Below are positions 21,837 through 34,649 of a stretch of DNA of 64,000 bases, piece by piece; position 1 is the stretch's first letter, and every line of letters starts with the position of its first letter. The translations under genes were made by a program, and so were the position numbers. Source of the DNA: Antedon mediterranea. Its lineage: Eukaryota; Echinodermata; Crinoidea; Comatulida; Antedonidae. The stretch lies in the NCBI RefSeq assembly GCF_964355755.1, contig NC_092674.1, forward strand, positions 25,842,001 through 25,906,000, written 5' to 3'. The notes beneath the pieces were generated by a model. That model was given only the letters and a program-made list of their open reading frames with translations. It ran no database searches and was not told the origin of the DNA.

Positions 21837-22880
21837 TAACAATCATTCTCTCTTTTGTGCTCTGTGCTGCACTAGCCTAAACAATTTACAAAACCCTATT
21901 ACATCAAACACAGGGGTAAAACAATTGTTCTTTGAGACCAAACAGGTTTCTCCTTAATAGAGATACAAAGGTGAAGTGAACATAAACTTAATGAACACTT
22001 TTATGTTTTATATTTAACAATTGTTAAAAGATTATTACAATTGTATTCTTATGTTCACGGCCTTAGTGAAGAACAGCCCTGAATGGTCTGGGCCCCGTCG
22101 TTAAATAAAGTTGAATTAAATTTGCTGTATAGTATTAAAAACTATTTTGACACATGAAACTAGTAAGTAAGAAATAAGTTATTTAATATGAATGGAAAGT
22201 CATCGTTGCAACATGCACGTAAAAGGAGAACATTGGGATGCTCTGAAAGGGCCAAATACACATGTCTCAAAATCGTAACTGAAAGCAAAATAGAGAAGCA
22301 GAGAAAGGAGGGAAGTTAAAATTGTTTTACTTGGCCAAAACTGGCGTGGTAATCTGTTGACAGCGTGAGGTGAATAGAATGAGATGCTCACGCTGTCATT
22401 ACGCTGTCGTTCGTTTCACAATGAAAGTGTCCCCTGAATAGAAGTGTTCCAAATGAGGGCTTCTCAATCTGGTCACTAAATATGTCATCTTCAATCAAAT
22501 TGATTAAGTGTATGTGACCTACATTTTTTTAACGGAAAAACAAGTGTATGAATTGCATGCATTGATGTGTTAGTACATTGCACGTCTAGGAATGCTAATA
22601 ATTATATAGTATCTAGATTGTACATTAGCATGGTTATTTGTAGGCCAATTTACAGATACAGTAAATATGTTCGTAGAATTAGCATTTCCGAATGGAATGA
22701 GTTCACAAATATTTCTCAATATCTCATCTGTATTGGTCGGGCGATTCTCGTATACGGTGTCATGAATACAGACAATAAACTGCGAGATTGTTTATGTCAA
22801 GTGACGGTAAAACGCCTAGTATCCACGTAGTTCCTAACACCTAAGGCATCTTTCTATTAAAAAATCTCGAAAGAACGGTT
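21837..22880. other. No gene seen; LINE tail at 22040-22125
   Basis: GGGCCCCGTCGTTAAATAAA followed by GTTGAATTAAAT resembles a LINE 3' end on the plus strand. An 87-codon open frame at 22567-22830 shows no known domain. Confidence 0.4.
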
Positions 22881-22884
22881 AAAA

Positions 22885-23215
22885 GGTGACTTTAAAAAAA
22901 AGGTACAGCTAAAACTTGCTCCACAAAACCCCCTTTTAAACTGACACTTAAAAAAAGGTACAGCTAAAATTTGCTCCACAAAACCCCTTTTAAACTAACT
23001 TTTAAAAAAAGGTACATCTAAAATTTGCTCCACAAAACCCCCTTTTAAAATGACTTTTAAAAAAAGGTACAGCTAAAATTTGCTCCACAAAACCCCCTTT
23101 TAAACTGACTTTTAAAAAAAAGCTGTAGCTAAAACTCGCTCCACAAAACCCCCTTTTAAACTGACTTTTAAAAAAGAGGTACAGCTCAAATTTGCTCCAA
23201 AAAACCCCTTTAAAA
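22885..23215. repeat. 54-56-bp tandem repeat, six units
   Basis: Units contain GGTACAGCTAAAATTTGCTC and CACAAAACCCCCTTTTAAAC. CTCCACA starts recur at about 22920, 22975, 23029, 23084, 23140 and 23196. The minus-strand frame through it is a repeat artefact. Confidence 0.9.
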
Positions 23216-23219
23216 ACGG

Positions 23220-24117
23220 TATTGACGATCGAGAACGGAATCGGGGGTTTAAACCCATATTTAAAATGGATTGTATTCATGGTGACACTTTCCTGTTGCA
23301 AAGTAAATACAGTTCTTTCAAAATGCAGTATTTAAATCAGCATTCAGACATCATATCATTTTTTCTATTCATTTGTATCTTTTTATCCTTTATGTCAGAG
23401 TATGTAAATAAACGTTATGCAACTTGAATTCTCTTGGTCATTTTGGAACGCACATATCTCGCACGCCGAAAACTCAGACATCACAATTTGAATCTTTGAA
23501 TCTAAAATATGATGCTGCAAAAATTCACATAAAATAAAAATGCCGATAGGCGCCGTTCGTTCATCAACTTTCATCTGTTAATTGAAATGAATTTTATGTT
23601 AATATTGATGATGTGTTTACTGGCGAAGACGGGCTAGTTATTGTGACGTTTATGGACACTGTCTGCACTATGCCGTCGAACATTCTTCTTATCTGCATTT
23701 TTCCTAATTAGTTTCTGAATTATAGACAACATAATTACGGTGGTATATGGAATTGGCAAATGTGCTTGTTGATTACGTCATTCCTATGGGGGCTTAATAT
23801 GAAGAATTGTCAATTATGTTTGTGCGTTTCTAAAACAGCTATTCATTTAAAGATTTAATTCAAAAGTTATGTTCATGAAGTTAGTAAAACTGAAATCCTG
23901 GGGAAATGGTACTCACTTCTATTGCTTGATTTAATTTAATTTAATTTTGGAGGTTCAAAGAATAATTCAACGTGAAAATATTCCAATAACAAAGTTAAAT
24001 GTATAGTAAGATAAGAAGTTGAAATGTAACTTGTAGGCCTACCAGAAATGGCAGAAACAATTTGTATTGTTGTCATTTTAACCTAAAATAAAATTATTTA
24101 AACTTCTTAGTTCATTA
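23220..24117. other. No gene seen
   Basis: AT-rich unique DNA without convincing exons. Confidence 0.45.
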
Positions 24118-24469
24118 AAGATATATTGTCCCCCTAAAAAAATATTTTTTTTTAAATTTTTTTGTTGAATATGTTATTTTAATGTCACATAATAGTTATT
24201 CACTCTCACAAAAAATTGGGTCTGAAAAAAATTTATTTACCTGAGAAAAATGTAATTTAAAGCAAAAAATGGTCAAATTGTCTGGAAGACAATGAGTTTT
24301 TGGGTAATTTAACTGTTTATTTTGTCTTTTTATAGGTGAAATAATTTCCCCCCCCCCCCGTTTTTTTTCTTATGGAAGTGAACAACTTCATTAAAACTGC
24401 AAAATGGCCTATTCAAAGTCCGATTTTAAAAATCTTTATTTTTCGTGATTTTGGGGGACAATACATCTT
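24118..24469. mobile_element. M3 MITE
   Basis: AAGATATATTGTCCCCCT at the left, GGGGGACAATACATCTT at the right, TTA flank. Contains a C13 homopolymer at about 24347-24359. Confidence 0.85.
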
Positions 24470-27400
24470 TAATCATTCACAAATTTGTAACACTTCATTG
24501 CGCGATAGGCGTTCCATAATTCAAAAGTACTGTGTATTAGCCATTGAGTTGTATTACGCATTTGGCGTTCCGTATAAATCACTTTAAAGTAGGCCTATAT
24601 TCTACCTTTTATACGTATGTCAGTCAACATGACTGTGTTAACGAAAACTCGTTAGCCTAGCTTTCGAGTTACTAGAGGGTATGTTCTATTACATGACATT
24701 AAATAGGTTTGATGCTAGTTATTAGAATAATGTGTTGTCCACAACCGATGCTTAAATTATAGCAATAACAAATGAACTTATTGTAATTTTGCAAGATTTA
24801 CACTGACAAGTAGACGCCAATAAATTGTTTTTACAATACATTGTGGCGTACAATATCTATTCTTAGGTTGTGTTACTTTGTTGTAAAAAATACTGTTCTC
24901 TAATGCACATTATACTAGCCTAAACGCCGTGCATTGAACGAAAGGACGTAGGCATTTACATCGTTTGGCCATGTAAGCTTTGTGTATTTTTTAAAATTAT
25001 AGTACACACTGAATAGGCCTAACATAAAGTGAGAATTTTTTTAACTATGCTTATTTTTATTTTGTAATTATAGATGTTTCCTTAAAAGAGGTGTTATGCT
25101 TGGCTAAACAGTTTCATAAGTAGTTTGACGACGTTATCCATAATCACAGTTCAATTGCATAAATGCAACAAAGATAAAAACACATTTTAATTTGTATTTA
25201 TTTTCAAGCAAAGCAAGAATTAAAAAGAGAAAAACATTTTTGTTAATTGATAATGTATTTATAAAAAACATATAAGTATAGTTAATGTATAAGATTATAA
25301 ATGAAATGAATTAATGATGACATGTATAAAAATTAATTAATGATAAAAACTGTTAATTGATAACGCAGGTATAAAGAAAGGTATATAAGATTATAAAATA
25401 AAGATAAAAACGCAGTTAAGTTGTATTTTTTTTCAAGAATTAAAAAGATAACAATTGTTAAAAAGAGAAAAAAAGTTTGTTAATTGATAATGTTTTATAT
25501 TTATACTAACAAATATCTTTTTGAATATAATAATAATAATAACAATAAAAATATATCAAAACAAATTATTAATAATATTTATCGCATAATATACAATCTA
25601 CGATAATTTAATTAATTGATATAAAAAAATGTATTAAATAAATAATATCATTTGAGTAAAAGAACAAATCACACATCTACACATAATCAAACATCGTATA
25701 CTCTATCTCTAACAATTTTTTCAATCTTCTACCGACTAAAGCCGAAGTATAGTCGTTATCTCGGAACCGTTCTATGGTTACCACCAGGTAGGCTTACTTC
25801 ATCAAGGCTTCTATGAATGGATGTACTGGTTGGGAGCAGAAAAACTAGTAGACCATACCCAGTACCGTTTTGATTACGATCAATCGGGAAATTACCTCAC
25901 GTAAGAATATAAGTATAATTAGATTTTAAAAGAAGTGAAATGCATTGATGATGACATGTATAAAAAATCGAAAATAACTATGGTGAATAATGATAATTGG
26001 TATAGAAACAAATACAAAAATCATTAGTAATCAAACAAATAACAAAATTGCAATTGTATAAATATATATTACTGTTTTTATATGATGTTTGTTTGAAATA
26101 AAAGTGGGATGATCCCACAAAAAGAAAAAAATAAATAAATAAATGCAATTTGAAATATGTTTAGACTTCTTTAGTACAGTATCCTGGCTTCTAACCCTTC
26201 AGGGTCCAAATATTCTAATATCTACAATAGGCCAATATGCTAGTAGAAAAATGTCATCAAGCCATAGACCAATTCATCCCATCCAGCCTACAATATGTCT
26301 CACTGCTGTCAAAATTTGAATGTCAGAAAAAATACGTTGTTTTTATTTTCGTATTGAGGCGACTGATGGGTGGTGTTATTTTGTCCTACTACTATAGAAA
26401 GTAATCCACGATTCAATTCTTAATATAAATAGGATAAGATAAACAGAGAAAAAATAATTACAGTTAGTTAATACTAAATTAATAACTAAATAGCATCACA
26501 GTGCATACAGAACTTACAAAGTTATAAAGGGAAAATTGAGATATATAGATACGCTAACTTTTGGGTTAATGATGTCCCCATGAGTATTTCTCAACTCTAT
26601 TTAACGTAATTATTCAAAAAATAATTCTATATTTTTTTTTTAGAATGCACAGCACAGTACGAAAGTCATGGTAGGTCATGTTTGAAGCCTGTATATTGTT
26701 ATAAACTACGTTTACAAGGCCTAAGGGAAAATATTGTTATTAAAAAACTGAATAAAAATGAAATGACCTTGTGTTTCTTATTTAATTAATTATGATAGTT
26801 TAGTTACGAGAATCTATCTACCGACTATTATTTTGCGTAAGCCAGGCCAGCGAGTCAGATTCTTTGGACAAAGTATTTAATAAAATAATCAAAAACGATG
26901 AACAATATTAACGAAAGTGATAATTTAATTAACGAGTGTATGTTATCTAATTTGTTTCATTTCCTACGACAACCGCCACAATTCATTTGATTCACTATAC
27001 AAAATGATGTGAAAATATAGCATATGTATGACATATTAAATTAAAAGTATTTAATCTACCAACAACGTGTGGATCACAGATCCACTTGTCGTGACCTGTC
27101 ACGTACAAAGACTTAACATAATGCTTAATATGTGTTAAGATGTATGGTTTATATAAGTCAAGAATCTATCAGGAAGCTGTTGCTTGCTGTGATGGAGTTA
27201 AGCAAGCTGAAACACTGTGCTTAAATGTATTATCTTATCGTGCTATAGGCCATTCCTACAAGCACGATTATATGCTTCTCTTTAAGCACAAACTTCAGAA
27301 AGTAAGAACGCAACTAGAACATCCGATACGATTTTATTGGCTATTTCGATCAAATAACGCTGTTGTCTGTCCTATATCTTGTTGAACTTGTTAATTGTCG

Positions 27401-29150
27401 AAGCTTTAGAAATACAAGAATGTAACAAAGTATTACAGCGTTTGGAAACTGAAAGAAATACTTTTCTGCAAAATGCAGATACCGGAAGTGGGCGTGCTAT
27501 TTAATATGTCTGCCTATATTGAAGATGCAAATAACTCGAGTTTTTGTGACCGCCCTAATATATCGATTTTAAATTTTTAAAATTTAAAAATTGGTTGGTG
27601 TTTTGTATGATATATAAAAAAAAATCAGGGAGATAACTTTAACTCGAAGATTGTGGACATTGGACGCAAAGATTCATACAAGGCCTAAAACAAACGCACA
27701 TATTTTACCAATGTCTAAGGGGGAACAAAGCCAAGAGAATGTCGTATTCCATAAAATGAAGGTTTAATGAAATAAAGCAATTCTCGGTAAAAATGAGTGC
27801 CCGCGAAAGCATGAGTGCACGCGAAATATGAGAAATGGATATGTAGATTATCTTTAAAAGGGATTAATATCATTCAGTGTGAAACAGTGGAAGAGTGAAA
27901 TGGATTTGATATTTCTATTTACAAAATGATTTTTTAAAACGAAATCAAACAGACGTAAATTCATTCACCAATATAGAATCGACGTCTTTAAACAAAATTC
28001 AAAGAACATTGACATGTCTATGGGCATCCGATGTGAAGTTTGATTTCGCGGAACGCCGAGGTTACGTGTGAAGCTCCGACAAAAGCCTATGGTATGTGAT
28101 AATGACATGCGCAACGCCTTCCATAAATTAATTCGACTGCGCACCTGCCGAAGCAAAGACAGAAAGAAGGATAAAATATGTACTACAAAATTATTTATGA
28201 AGACAGTTTTGTCTTTTAAGTCGCTATACAGCTCGGTCGGTCGGTTATACATTATAGCGATTCGAGCGTAATGGGGGTGATGAGGGGTGGGGGTTTGTTG
28301 ATTAGCAATAATTAGCCTACTATCGATATGTAAAGTAAACTTTGTTTTGTTGTTTTGTTTTTTTTTGCTTTTAAAAAGGTGTGAAATAGCGTACCGTATT
28401 TATTCGAATAACCCACTTTATATAGCCATATTTTCATTAATTGTTTTTTAAATGTTTGTTTTTCATATCGAGAGGGAGTTTAATTTCGCATCCCTCCCCT
28501 TTAAATAAAATGCCTCCATCGAATAACACGCCCGCACCTTCTGAACAGCAAACTCCATACTACATTGACGATGCTTATGTCAATGTATTGTGGTCACGCC
28601 CAATCGTGCACACTTAAAAAATGGGTGTGTCAGGTACACGATAATTGTCTGAAAACTTTAATCTGTATTAATATTATTACTGTGGATTACAATTTTAACG
28701 AGTATACGATTATCGCGGCCTTCTTTATGTCTTCACATTTTACGAGTTGTAGCTAGTATAATAATTAAAAATAATATAATGTACTTACTGAACATGGAAT
28801 GACCTTCTCCAGAAAAATCGTGTTCTTTGTTTGAAATTTTAAATAGTCCATTAATTGTATACTACGCCAAATTAATGTTTTCTTTTGTTAACCGACCGGA
28901 TGAATAATTAAGCGGTAGTAACATACATATTGTATTTTCTTAGGTTACGTCAAGGATATTGACAGGTTTTAACATTGCCATTAATTAACATCACTGTAAT
29001 TTATAATACGCGGTTTCATTACTTTTGTTAATGAAAAGATAAAATTTGAAATTGGAGATATAATGATGAATAAAACAGGTCAATATGTTGCCACAAACCT
29101 ATTAAATGCATTTGTGTCACAGGTAGCTAAATCGACTTATGAACTAAATC
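24470..29150. other. Long stretch without gene
   Basis: From 25170 to 25970 an irregular AT-rich repetition is visible (TTAAAAAGAGAAAAA, GTTAATTGATAA and GATGACATGTATAAAAA each more than once). At 26080-26120 TTTGAAATAAAAGTGGGATG resembles a LINE tail. At 28392-28540 there is an ACCGTATTTATTCGAATAA transposon remnant. Open frames at 27140-27385, 27965-28271 and 28565-28756 show no domain or splice context. Confidence 0.45.
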
Positions 29151-29154
29151 CATT

Positions 29155-31235
29155 GAGGTAAGGTTGTCCTGGAGGAGAATTTTCCTGATAGTTATCCTGC
29201 ATGAGGAGTTTTCCGAAATAGTTGTCCCGGATGCGATTTTTTTTTCGTACATAAGTTGGGGACCCCCTCATGAAACGTCACAAAATAAACATGAATAATT
29301 CATCAGTTAAATTTTCTTGTTCCGTGTGCACCCAAGCGTATAGCAACAAGAAGTGATTACAGTAGTTTACACAAGTGCGGTACGATTCTAGGCCTATCTC
29401 CGCTGTGGTTGCCGCGTGCGATTTTATAATAGAATAGCGGCGTTTTGTGTGGATTGTCGAAATAATCAGCCTTTAGTTTATGGTGTGTTTAATATAATTT
29501 ATTACTAAAGAATTACGTGTTAAAATTATAGTTTCTATTGATACTATTAGGCCTAATTACTATTCTCTAAACCCGTGTCTATTCTAGTAGTAGCTGTGTT
29601 GGTGTGTGTGACGTGTGTGTTAGAGTCAGCAAAATTAAACAATAAACATTACACAAAAATACATTTTTTATTCTCGTGGGTCTAACCTTCCCATCTCATG
29701 TGTTCATATACGCGCAGTTCCTTTGATTACATGCATATTGTTTGATAATAAAATAGCAGAATTAAAAAAATACAGTACACAAATTATACACATTCTTTAT
29801 TCTTGTGGGTTTAAGCTTTCTTTGGGCTATGTCCAATGAATTACTACTTAGTGTAATGTCTTGCCTAGCTGTCGATTAGCCTCGGCTCGACACATTTTGC
29901 ATAGTGGTGTGTGTGTGTGTGTGAAGAAGAGTGCGCGAAGGCAATCACGTTGACTTAGAATCCTAGGCCTACTGTAAAAGTATCGTATCGCAGTTGTGTA
30001 ATCACTTCTTGTTGCTATACGCTTGGGTGCACACGGAACAAGAAAATTTAACTGATGAATTATTCATGTTTATTTTGTGACGTTTCATGAGGGGGTCCCC
30101 AACTTATGTACGAAAAAAAAAATCGCGTCCCGGATGTGTTTTCATGGAGTTTTCCTGGATGTAGTTGTCCTGGAGGAGAGTTTTCCTGGTGGTAGTTATC
30201 ATGCGTGAGGAGTTTTCCGAAGTAATTGTCCCGGATGTGTTGTCATGGAGTTCTCCTGGATGTAGTTGTTTTGAATGTAGTTCTCCTAGAGGTAGTTGTC
30301 CTGGAGGTAGTTGTCCTGGAGGTAGTTGTCCTGGAGGTAGTTGTCCTGGAGGTAGTTGTCCTGGAGGTAGTTGTCCTGGATGTAGTTGTTTTGAATGTAG
30401 TTGTTTTGAATGTAGTTGTCCTGGAGGTAGTTGTACTGGAGGTAGTTGTCCTGGAGGTAGTTGTCCTGGAGGTAGTTGTCCTGGATGTAGTTTTGAATAT
30501 AGTTGTTTTGATTGTAGTTATCTCGGAGGTAGTTGTCATGGAGTTGTCCTGGATGTAGTTGTCCTGGAGGTAGTCGTCCTAGAAGTTGTTGTTTTGAATG
30601 TAGTTATCCTGTGATAGTTGTCCTGGAGGTAGTTGTCCCGGATGTAGTTGTTTTGAATGTATAGTTATCCTGGAGGTGGTTATCCTGGAGGTAGTTGTCC
30701 TGGATGTAGTTATCATGCAGGAGTTGTCCTGCATGTAGTTATCCTGGAGAGGTGGTTAACCTGGAGGTGGTTATCCTGGAGGTAGTTATCCTGGAGGTAG
30801 TTAACCTGGAGGTGGTTATCCTGGAGGTGGTTATCCTGGAGGTAGTTGTCCCGGATGTAGTTGTTTTGAATGTAGTTATCCTGGAGGTAGTTATCCTGGG
30901 GATAGTTATCCTGCAGGAGTTGTCCTGCATGTAGTTGTCCTGGAGTTAGTTGTCGTGTGGGTAGTTTTCCTTGAGGTATAGTTAGGCGTGGAGGTATAGT
31001 TTTCCTGAATGTATAGTTGTCCTGGAGGTACTGTAGTTTCCCTGGAGGTAATTGTTCTGAATGGAGTTTTCCTGCATTATTGTCTTGGAGTTATAGTTGT
31101 ATTGAATGCAGTTGTCATGGAGGTAGTGTAGTTACTTTGGGATTATAATTTGTCCTGGAAGTAGTTGTTGTACTTAATGTAGTTATCCTGGGTAGTTTTT
31201 CTGTAAGTTGTCCGAGAGGTAATTGTCCTTGGCGT
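29155..31235. repeat. 15-bp minisatellite GGTAGTTGTCCTGGA and variants
   Basis: The most regular part (30285-30500) is a run of exact 15-mers. To the right, variants such as GGTAGTTATCCTGGA and GATGTAGTTGTTTTGAAT alternate. Because the unit is a multiple of 3, all frames on both strands stay open for up to 450 nt; these are not genes. The left end (29155-29233) was separated from the rest by the insertion at 29234-30125. Confidence 0.9.
29234..30125. mobile_element. 890-bp element with 127-bp terminal inverted repeats
   Basis: 29234-29361 is the reverse complement of 29998-30125 with almost no mismatches (CGTACATAAGTTGGGGACC, ACCCAAGCGTATAGCAACAA; the poly-T run differs by two). GTCCCGGATG occurs just outside both ends and may be a 9-10 bp target duplication, though it is also a variant of the host minisatellite. 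The interior (29362-29997) has no ORF of note. Long TIRs and 9-10 bp duplication would suit a non-autonomous Mutator-like or Foldback element. Confidence 0.8.
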
Positions 31236-31810
31236 TGGGGTAATTCTAAACTGTACCTACATTACAGAAACGTATTAAACCTAATTGGAAGAAGTAATTA
31301 CAAATAATGTGTTGTCTCAATTAAAAATATATCATTTTACCCACAATAGTCTTTCACCGAAAAGATGAACAGTTTAATAATTGCAGTTGGTAATTATTAC
31401 GTTATTTATTTAATTTGATACGCTACAATTAACGCAATGATCATAAACAACAAACGAATCGATATGTCAGTAATAAGCACCTCACTATCATCGTCAACCG
31501 GTTAATTTGTTTGGCAGCGGGAATTGCAAAACAAATTAGATTTATGGAATAATCCCAAACGGTTGTCGTTATTTTATGATGAATTACCTGATCGTAGGTA
31601 GGCATATTTCAGTAAGTGCTTTAAAAAATACTAAGCATTAATCAACTTCCCGGGATGGCCTCTTCTGTGTGATTTTGGCACGCGCCTTCGAATTTCCACA
31701 AATTATGATATTATCGAGTAGATAAACAAGTGTAAGCTCATGGCATCAGCCGAAAGGGGATACTTTAGTCACAAGTCATAATAAAAACAATATATATATA
31801 TATATATATA
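31236..31810. other. No gene seen
   Basis: Unique AT-rich DNA ending in a short (TA)n run at 31789-31810. Confidence 0.5.
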
Positions 31811-31911
31811 CTACTGATACCCACAGCAGTCATTTTTTCAGTAAATTGCCTTTCGATATAATATATCGAAAGGCAATTTACTGAAAAAATGACTGCTGTG
31901 GGTATCAGTAG
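31811..31911. repeat. Perfect 101-bp palindrome
   Basis: Arms 31811-31860 and 31862-31911 are exact reverse complements around one base. The arm begins CTACTGATACCCACAGCAG and ends CCTTTCGATATA. One diverged arm recurs alone at 61637-61685 (CTGATACCCACAGCA, CATTTTTTCAGTA). Confidence 0.95.
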
Positions 31912-33344
31912 TATCATCACCGACTTGATCTCAATGTACACATTTTCAAGCTTGCGGAAAGCACTATTACTTTGGCAAGACTATAGAGATTAATATAACA
32001 TAATTAGTTACATACTATACTTATAACTTTAAAGTGTGTAGGGTTGGTACATTAATTATGAACTACTGTGTCCGATATCTCGTCCTGGAGGTAGTCATTT
32101 ATTTGGAGAAATCTGTTTTCGGAAAAAACATTTCTATTGATCATACATTCCAATCATTATCTATCTATAGTTTCCCCTATGTTTCATAATTGTTGGGATT
32201 TTATTTGTGTTACATGAGCTTGTTGAAACTAAGCACCTTCTTATCAGCGGAGTGGGGGAGGATATTTGATCATTTTAAGGAAAATTCATGTTTTGTCGTT
32301 TTGATTTCTATTACAAATATTTGATTTATGTACAATCAACCAGATATTATATTTAAAATTCATGCTATACATGAGCTTTAAAAGAATTATATCTATGTTT
32401 CCGAATAAATGGTATTTCACCTACCGCTCTTTTGGTGGTAATCAGAATTGTGACGATTGTCGTTATAGAACTACTTTTTACAAAAAAACTCATGTGAGTA
32501 ATGTTATGAATTATGTGAAGTGGAGCGATAGTTTGGACAACTTTGTTGCAAGCGCTCCTGTAATTCTCCGCGTCAGCGGTAGATTTTCAGACAACTTTTA
32601 AAATTATTTTGTACATTTCTCTATTCACCTAATGAATGCAAATGGCTGGAATTTAAATTTATTTAGTTGAAAAAATAATTCTGGAAAAACATAACCCACT
32701 TATTTGTTAAAAAAGGTGTATGAATGACTTTTTACCGTAAACAGAATTTTAAAATGTACAGATCTAACGTGGTTTGGTTCCAATATTGAATTGGTAACAT
32801 TCTTTTTTTTGTCTGATGTTATCCTTTTGAAGTTGACAAAACTCAAATATCTTTTAAAGACCATTACTTACATCAAAATCATATCCATACAATGTTGAAG
32901 CCGATATATAAGCACAAATTATTATTTTATGGCGCCTATTTTGAAAATCCAAAATGGCGGCTTTCCCAGGGCCAGATGACCTGGGAATTTTTTTTTGGTG
33001 GATATATTATAGACCCCATATAACACAAATCAGTTGAGAAACACTTGTTTCTATTTTTCCAAGACTAGCCCTTATTAGACTTCAAATAGGGATACTATAC
33101 ATCACAACAACATCTGTGCGTAAGACAACCAATTATTAAAGTCTATTTTGGGTTTTCAGTTAATTGATAATTACTACAATTAATCATTTTGCAATAGTGA
33201 CACAAACACAGTTAGTTGACAGACAATGTGCTGCTGTTATTTTGAAGGTCTAGTTCGTAAATAAGACTTTGTTTCCCGCTCAGATGACGTAACGTGTTTA
33301 ATTGAGTAAATGCGTCAATTTTAGTGAAAAAAAATCCTTTTGGC
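31912..33344. other. No gene supported
   Basis: A 79-codon frame at 32362-32601 has codon-like order, including GGNQNCDDCRYR, but no domain or splice context that I recognise. The rest is AT-rich. Confidence 0.4.
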
Positions 33345-33745
33345 TATTTAGTTACCATCAACCGTTTTTAAATTAACACATCCATGCGTTTTGCTCATTG
33401 CGTCTGACTTAAACACCTTATTGTACATTATGTAATATGCAGTTACCATTAACCCTCTCATATATCAACCGTTTTTTAATAAACGCATCGATGCGTTTTG
33501 CTCATTGTGTCTAACCTAAACACGTTATTGTACATTTTGTAATATGTAGTTACCATTAACCCTCTCGTACATCAACCGTTTAAAATTAACTCATCGATGC
33601 GTTTTGCTCATTGCGTCTAACTTAAACACGTTAGGATACTTTTTTTTTTTACCATTTAGGTAAATCTTCTGGTACATAAATCGTTTTTAAATTAACGCAT
33701 CGATGCGTTTTGCTCCTTTGCGTCAACGTAAACACGTTAAGACAG
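33345..33745. repeat. Tandem repeat of about 103-108 bp, four units
   Basis: The core words ATCGATGCGTTTTGCTCATT and TCTAACCTAAACACGTTA recur at about 33385, 33489, 33597 and 33700. Each unit also holds AGTTACCATTAACCCTCTC. Confidence 0.9.
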
Positions 33746-34332
33746 TTACCATTAGCTATAACAGTAACACGCGAATAACGCAGAACTGCGTTTACATGAA
33801 CCAATACACATGACGTAAACGCATTGATCAGATTTTATGTTTATGACAGTAGTGGACATTCTCGTTAGTCGATTAGAACGTTTACGCATAACAGCCACAT
33901 CAAAGTTTTATCAACTAGAAAGTAGTACGTTTTTATTATATATTCCATATAAAATATTGCTAAACATTCACAATGTTCTCATTCTCTGCCTGTCGCTAGA
34001 ACAGTGCGTAACCGTATATGCTCGCCGAGCATTAAACATAAAGTGACTGATTCTCGTTACGGACAATGATCGTATGTTTTATTTATTATTATGTGTCGAG
34101 CATCATATCATATGCGGCCGACATTTTAAGGTGCGCATTCATCAATGCCTGTTGAAGTATAATGTTTTACATTGTAAATAAACTCTACTTTAATTATTGC
34201 CAAGTACATTACCAGACATTGCTATTAAGATTCAGTATTATTTTATTGAATAATGTCATTGTGGTAGACAGTCACATTATTCAGTATTCGTATCAGCATC
34301 CCTGAAGCGAAATATACCGAATTCATTGTAAT

Positions 34333-34491
34333 GTTCATGTCTACACTGTCAAAACTGTAAAAAAAAAGTGTGATGTGTCCAAATATGCTGGTGATATGCC
34401 CAAATATGGTAGTGATATGACATCACCATGTCCATATATGGGCATATCACTTTTTTTTGTCACATAAAGTTTGAAAGTGTAGACAAGGTTT
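34333..34491. mobile_element. M2 MITE
   Basis: TGTCTACACTGTCAAA at the left, TTTGAAAGTGTAGACA at the right. The interior carries repeated GGTAGTGATATG and CCATATATGGGCA words. Confidence 0.75.
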
Positions 34492-34499
34492 AAGAAGAA

Positions 34500-34646
34500 T
34501 ACAAGTTCCAAGAACAAGTATGTACGCGCAAAGCACGTAATGTCCACCAATCACAAGCAACAGTTCGGATAGAACATCGCTTGTGATTGGTCAATTTTTA
34601 CTTGCTTCGTATGTACATCGTAGCGTCCTTAATGCGAACCAAGCAT
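34500..34646. mobile_element. M1 MITE, type A, left end eroded
   Basis: The palindromic core CACCAATCACAAGC/GCTTGTGATTGGTCAA and the right end GAACCAAGCA next to TTA are present; the left TIR is poor. Confidence 0.6.
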
Positions 34647-34649
34647 TAG

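Noticed and set aside
23002-23301. 99-codon minus-strand frame with FKRGFCGA repeats
   Set aside because: It reads the 54-56-bp tandem repeat, whose unit length does not hold frame.
30165-30934. Five overlapping repeat-rich open frames on both strands
   Set aside because: A 15-bp repeat without stops gives open frames everywhere; no start, splice or domain evidence.
32362-32601. 79-codon open frame
   Set aside because: Composition is not clearly non-coding, but there is no domain, splice or expression evidence.
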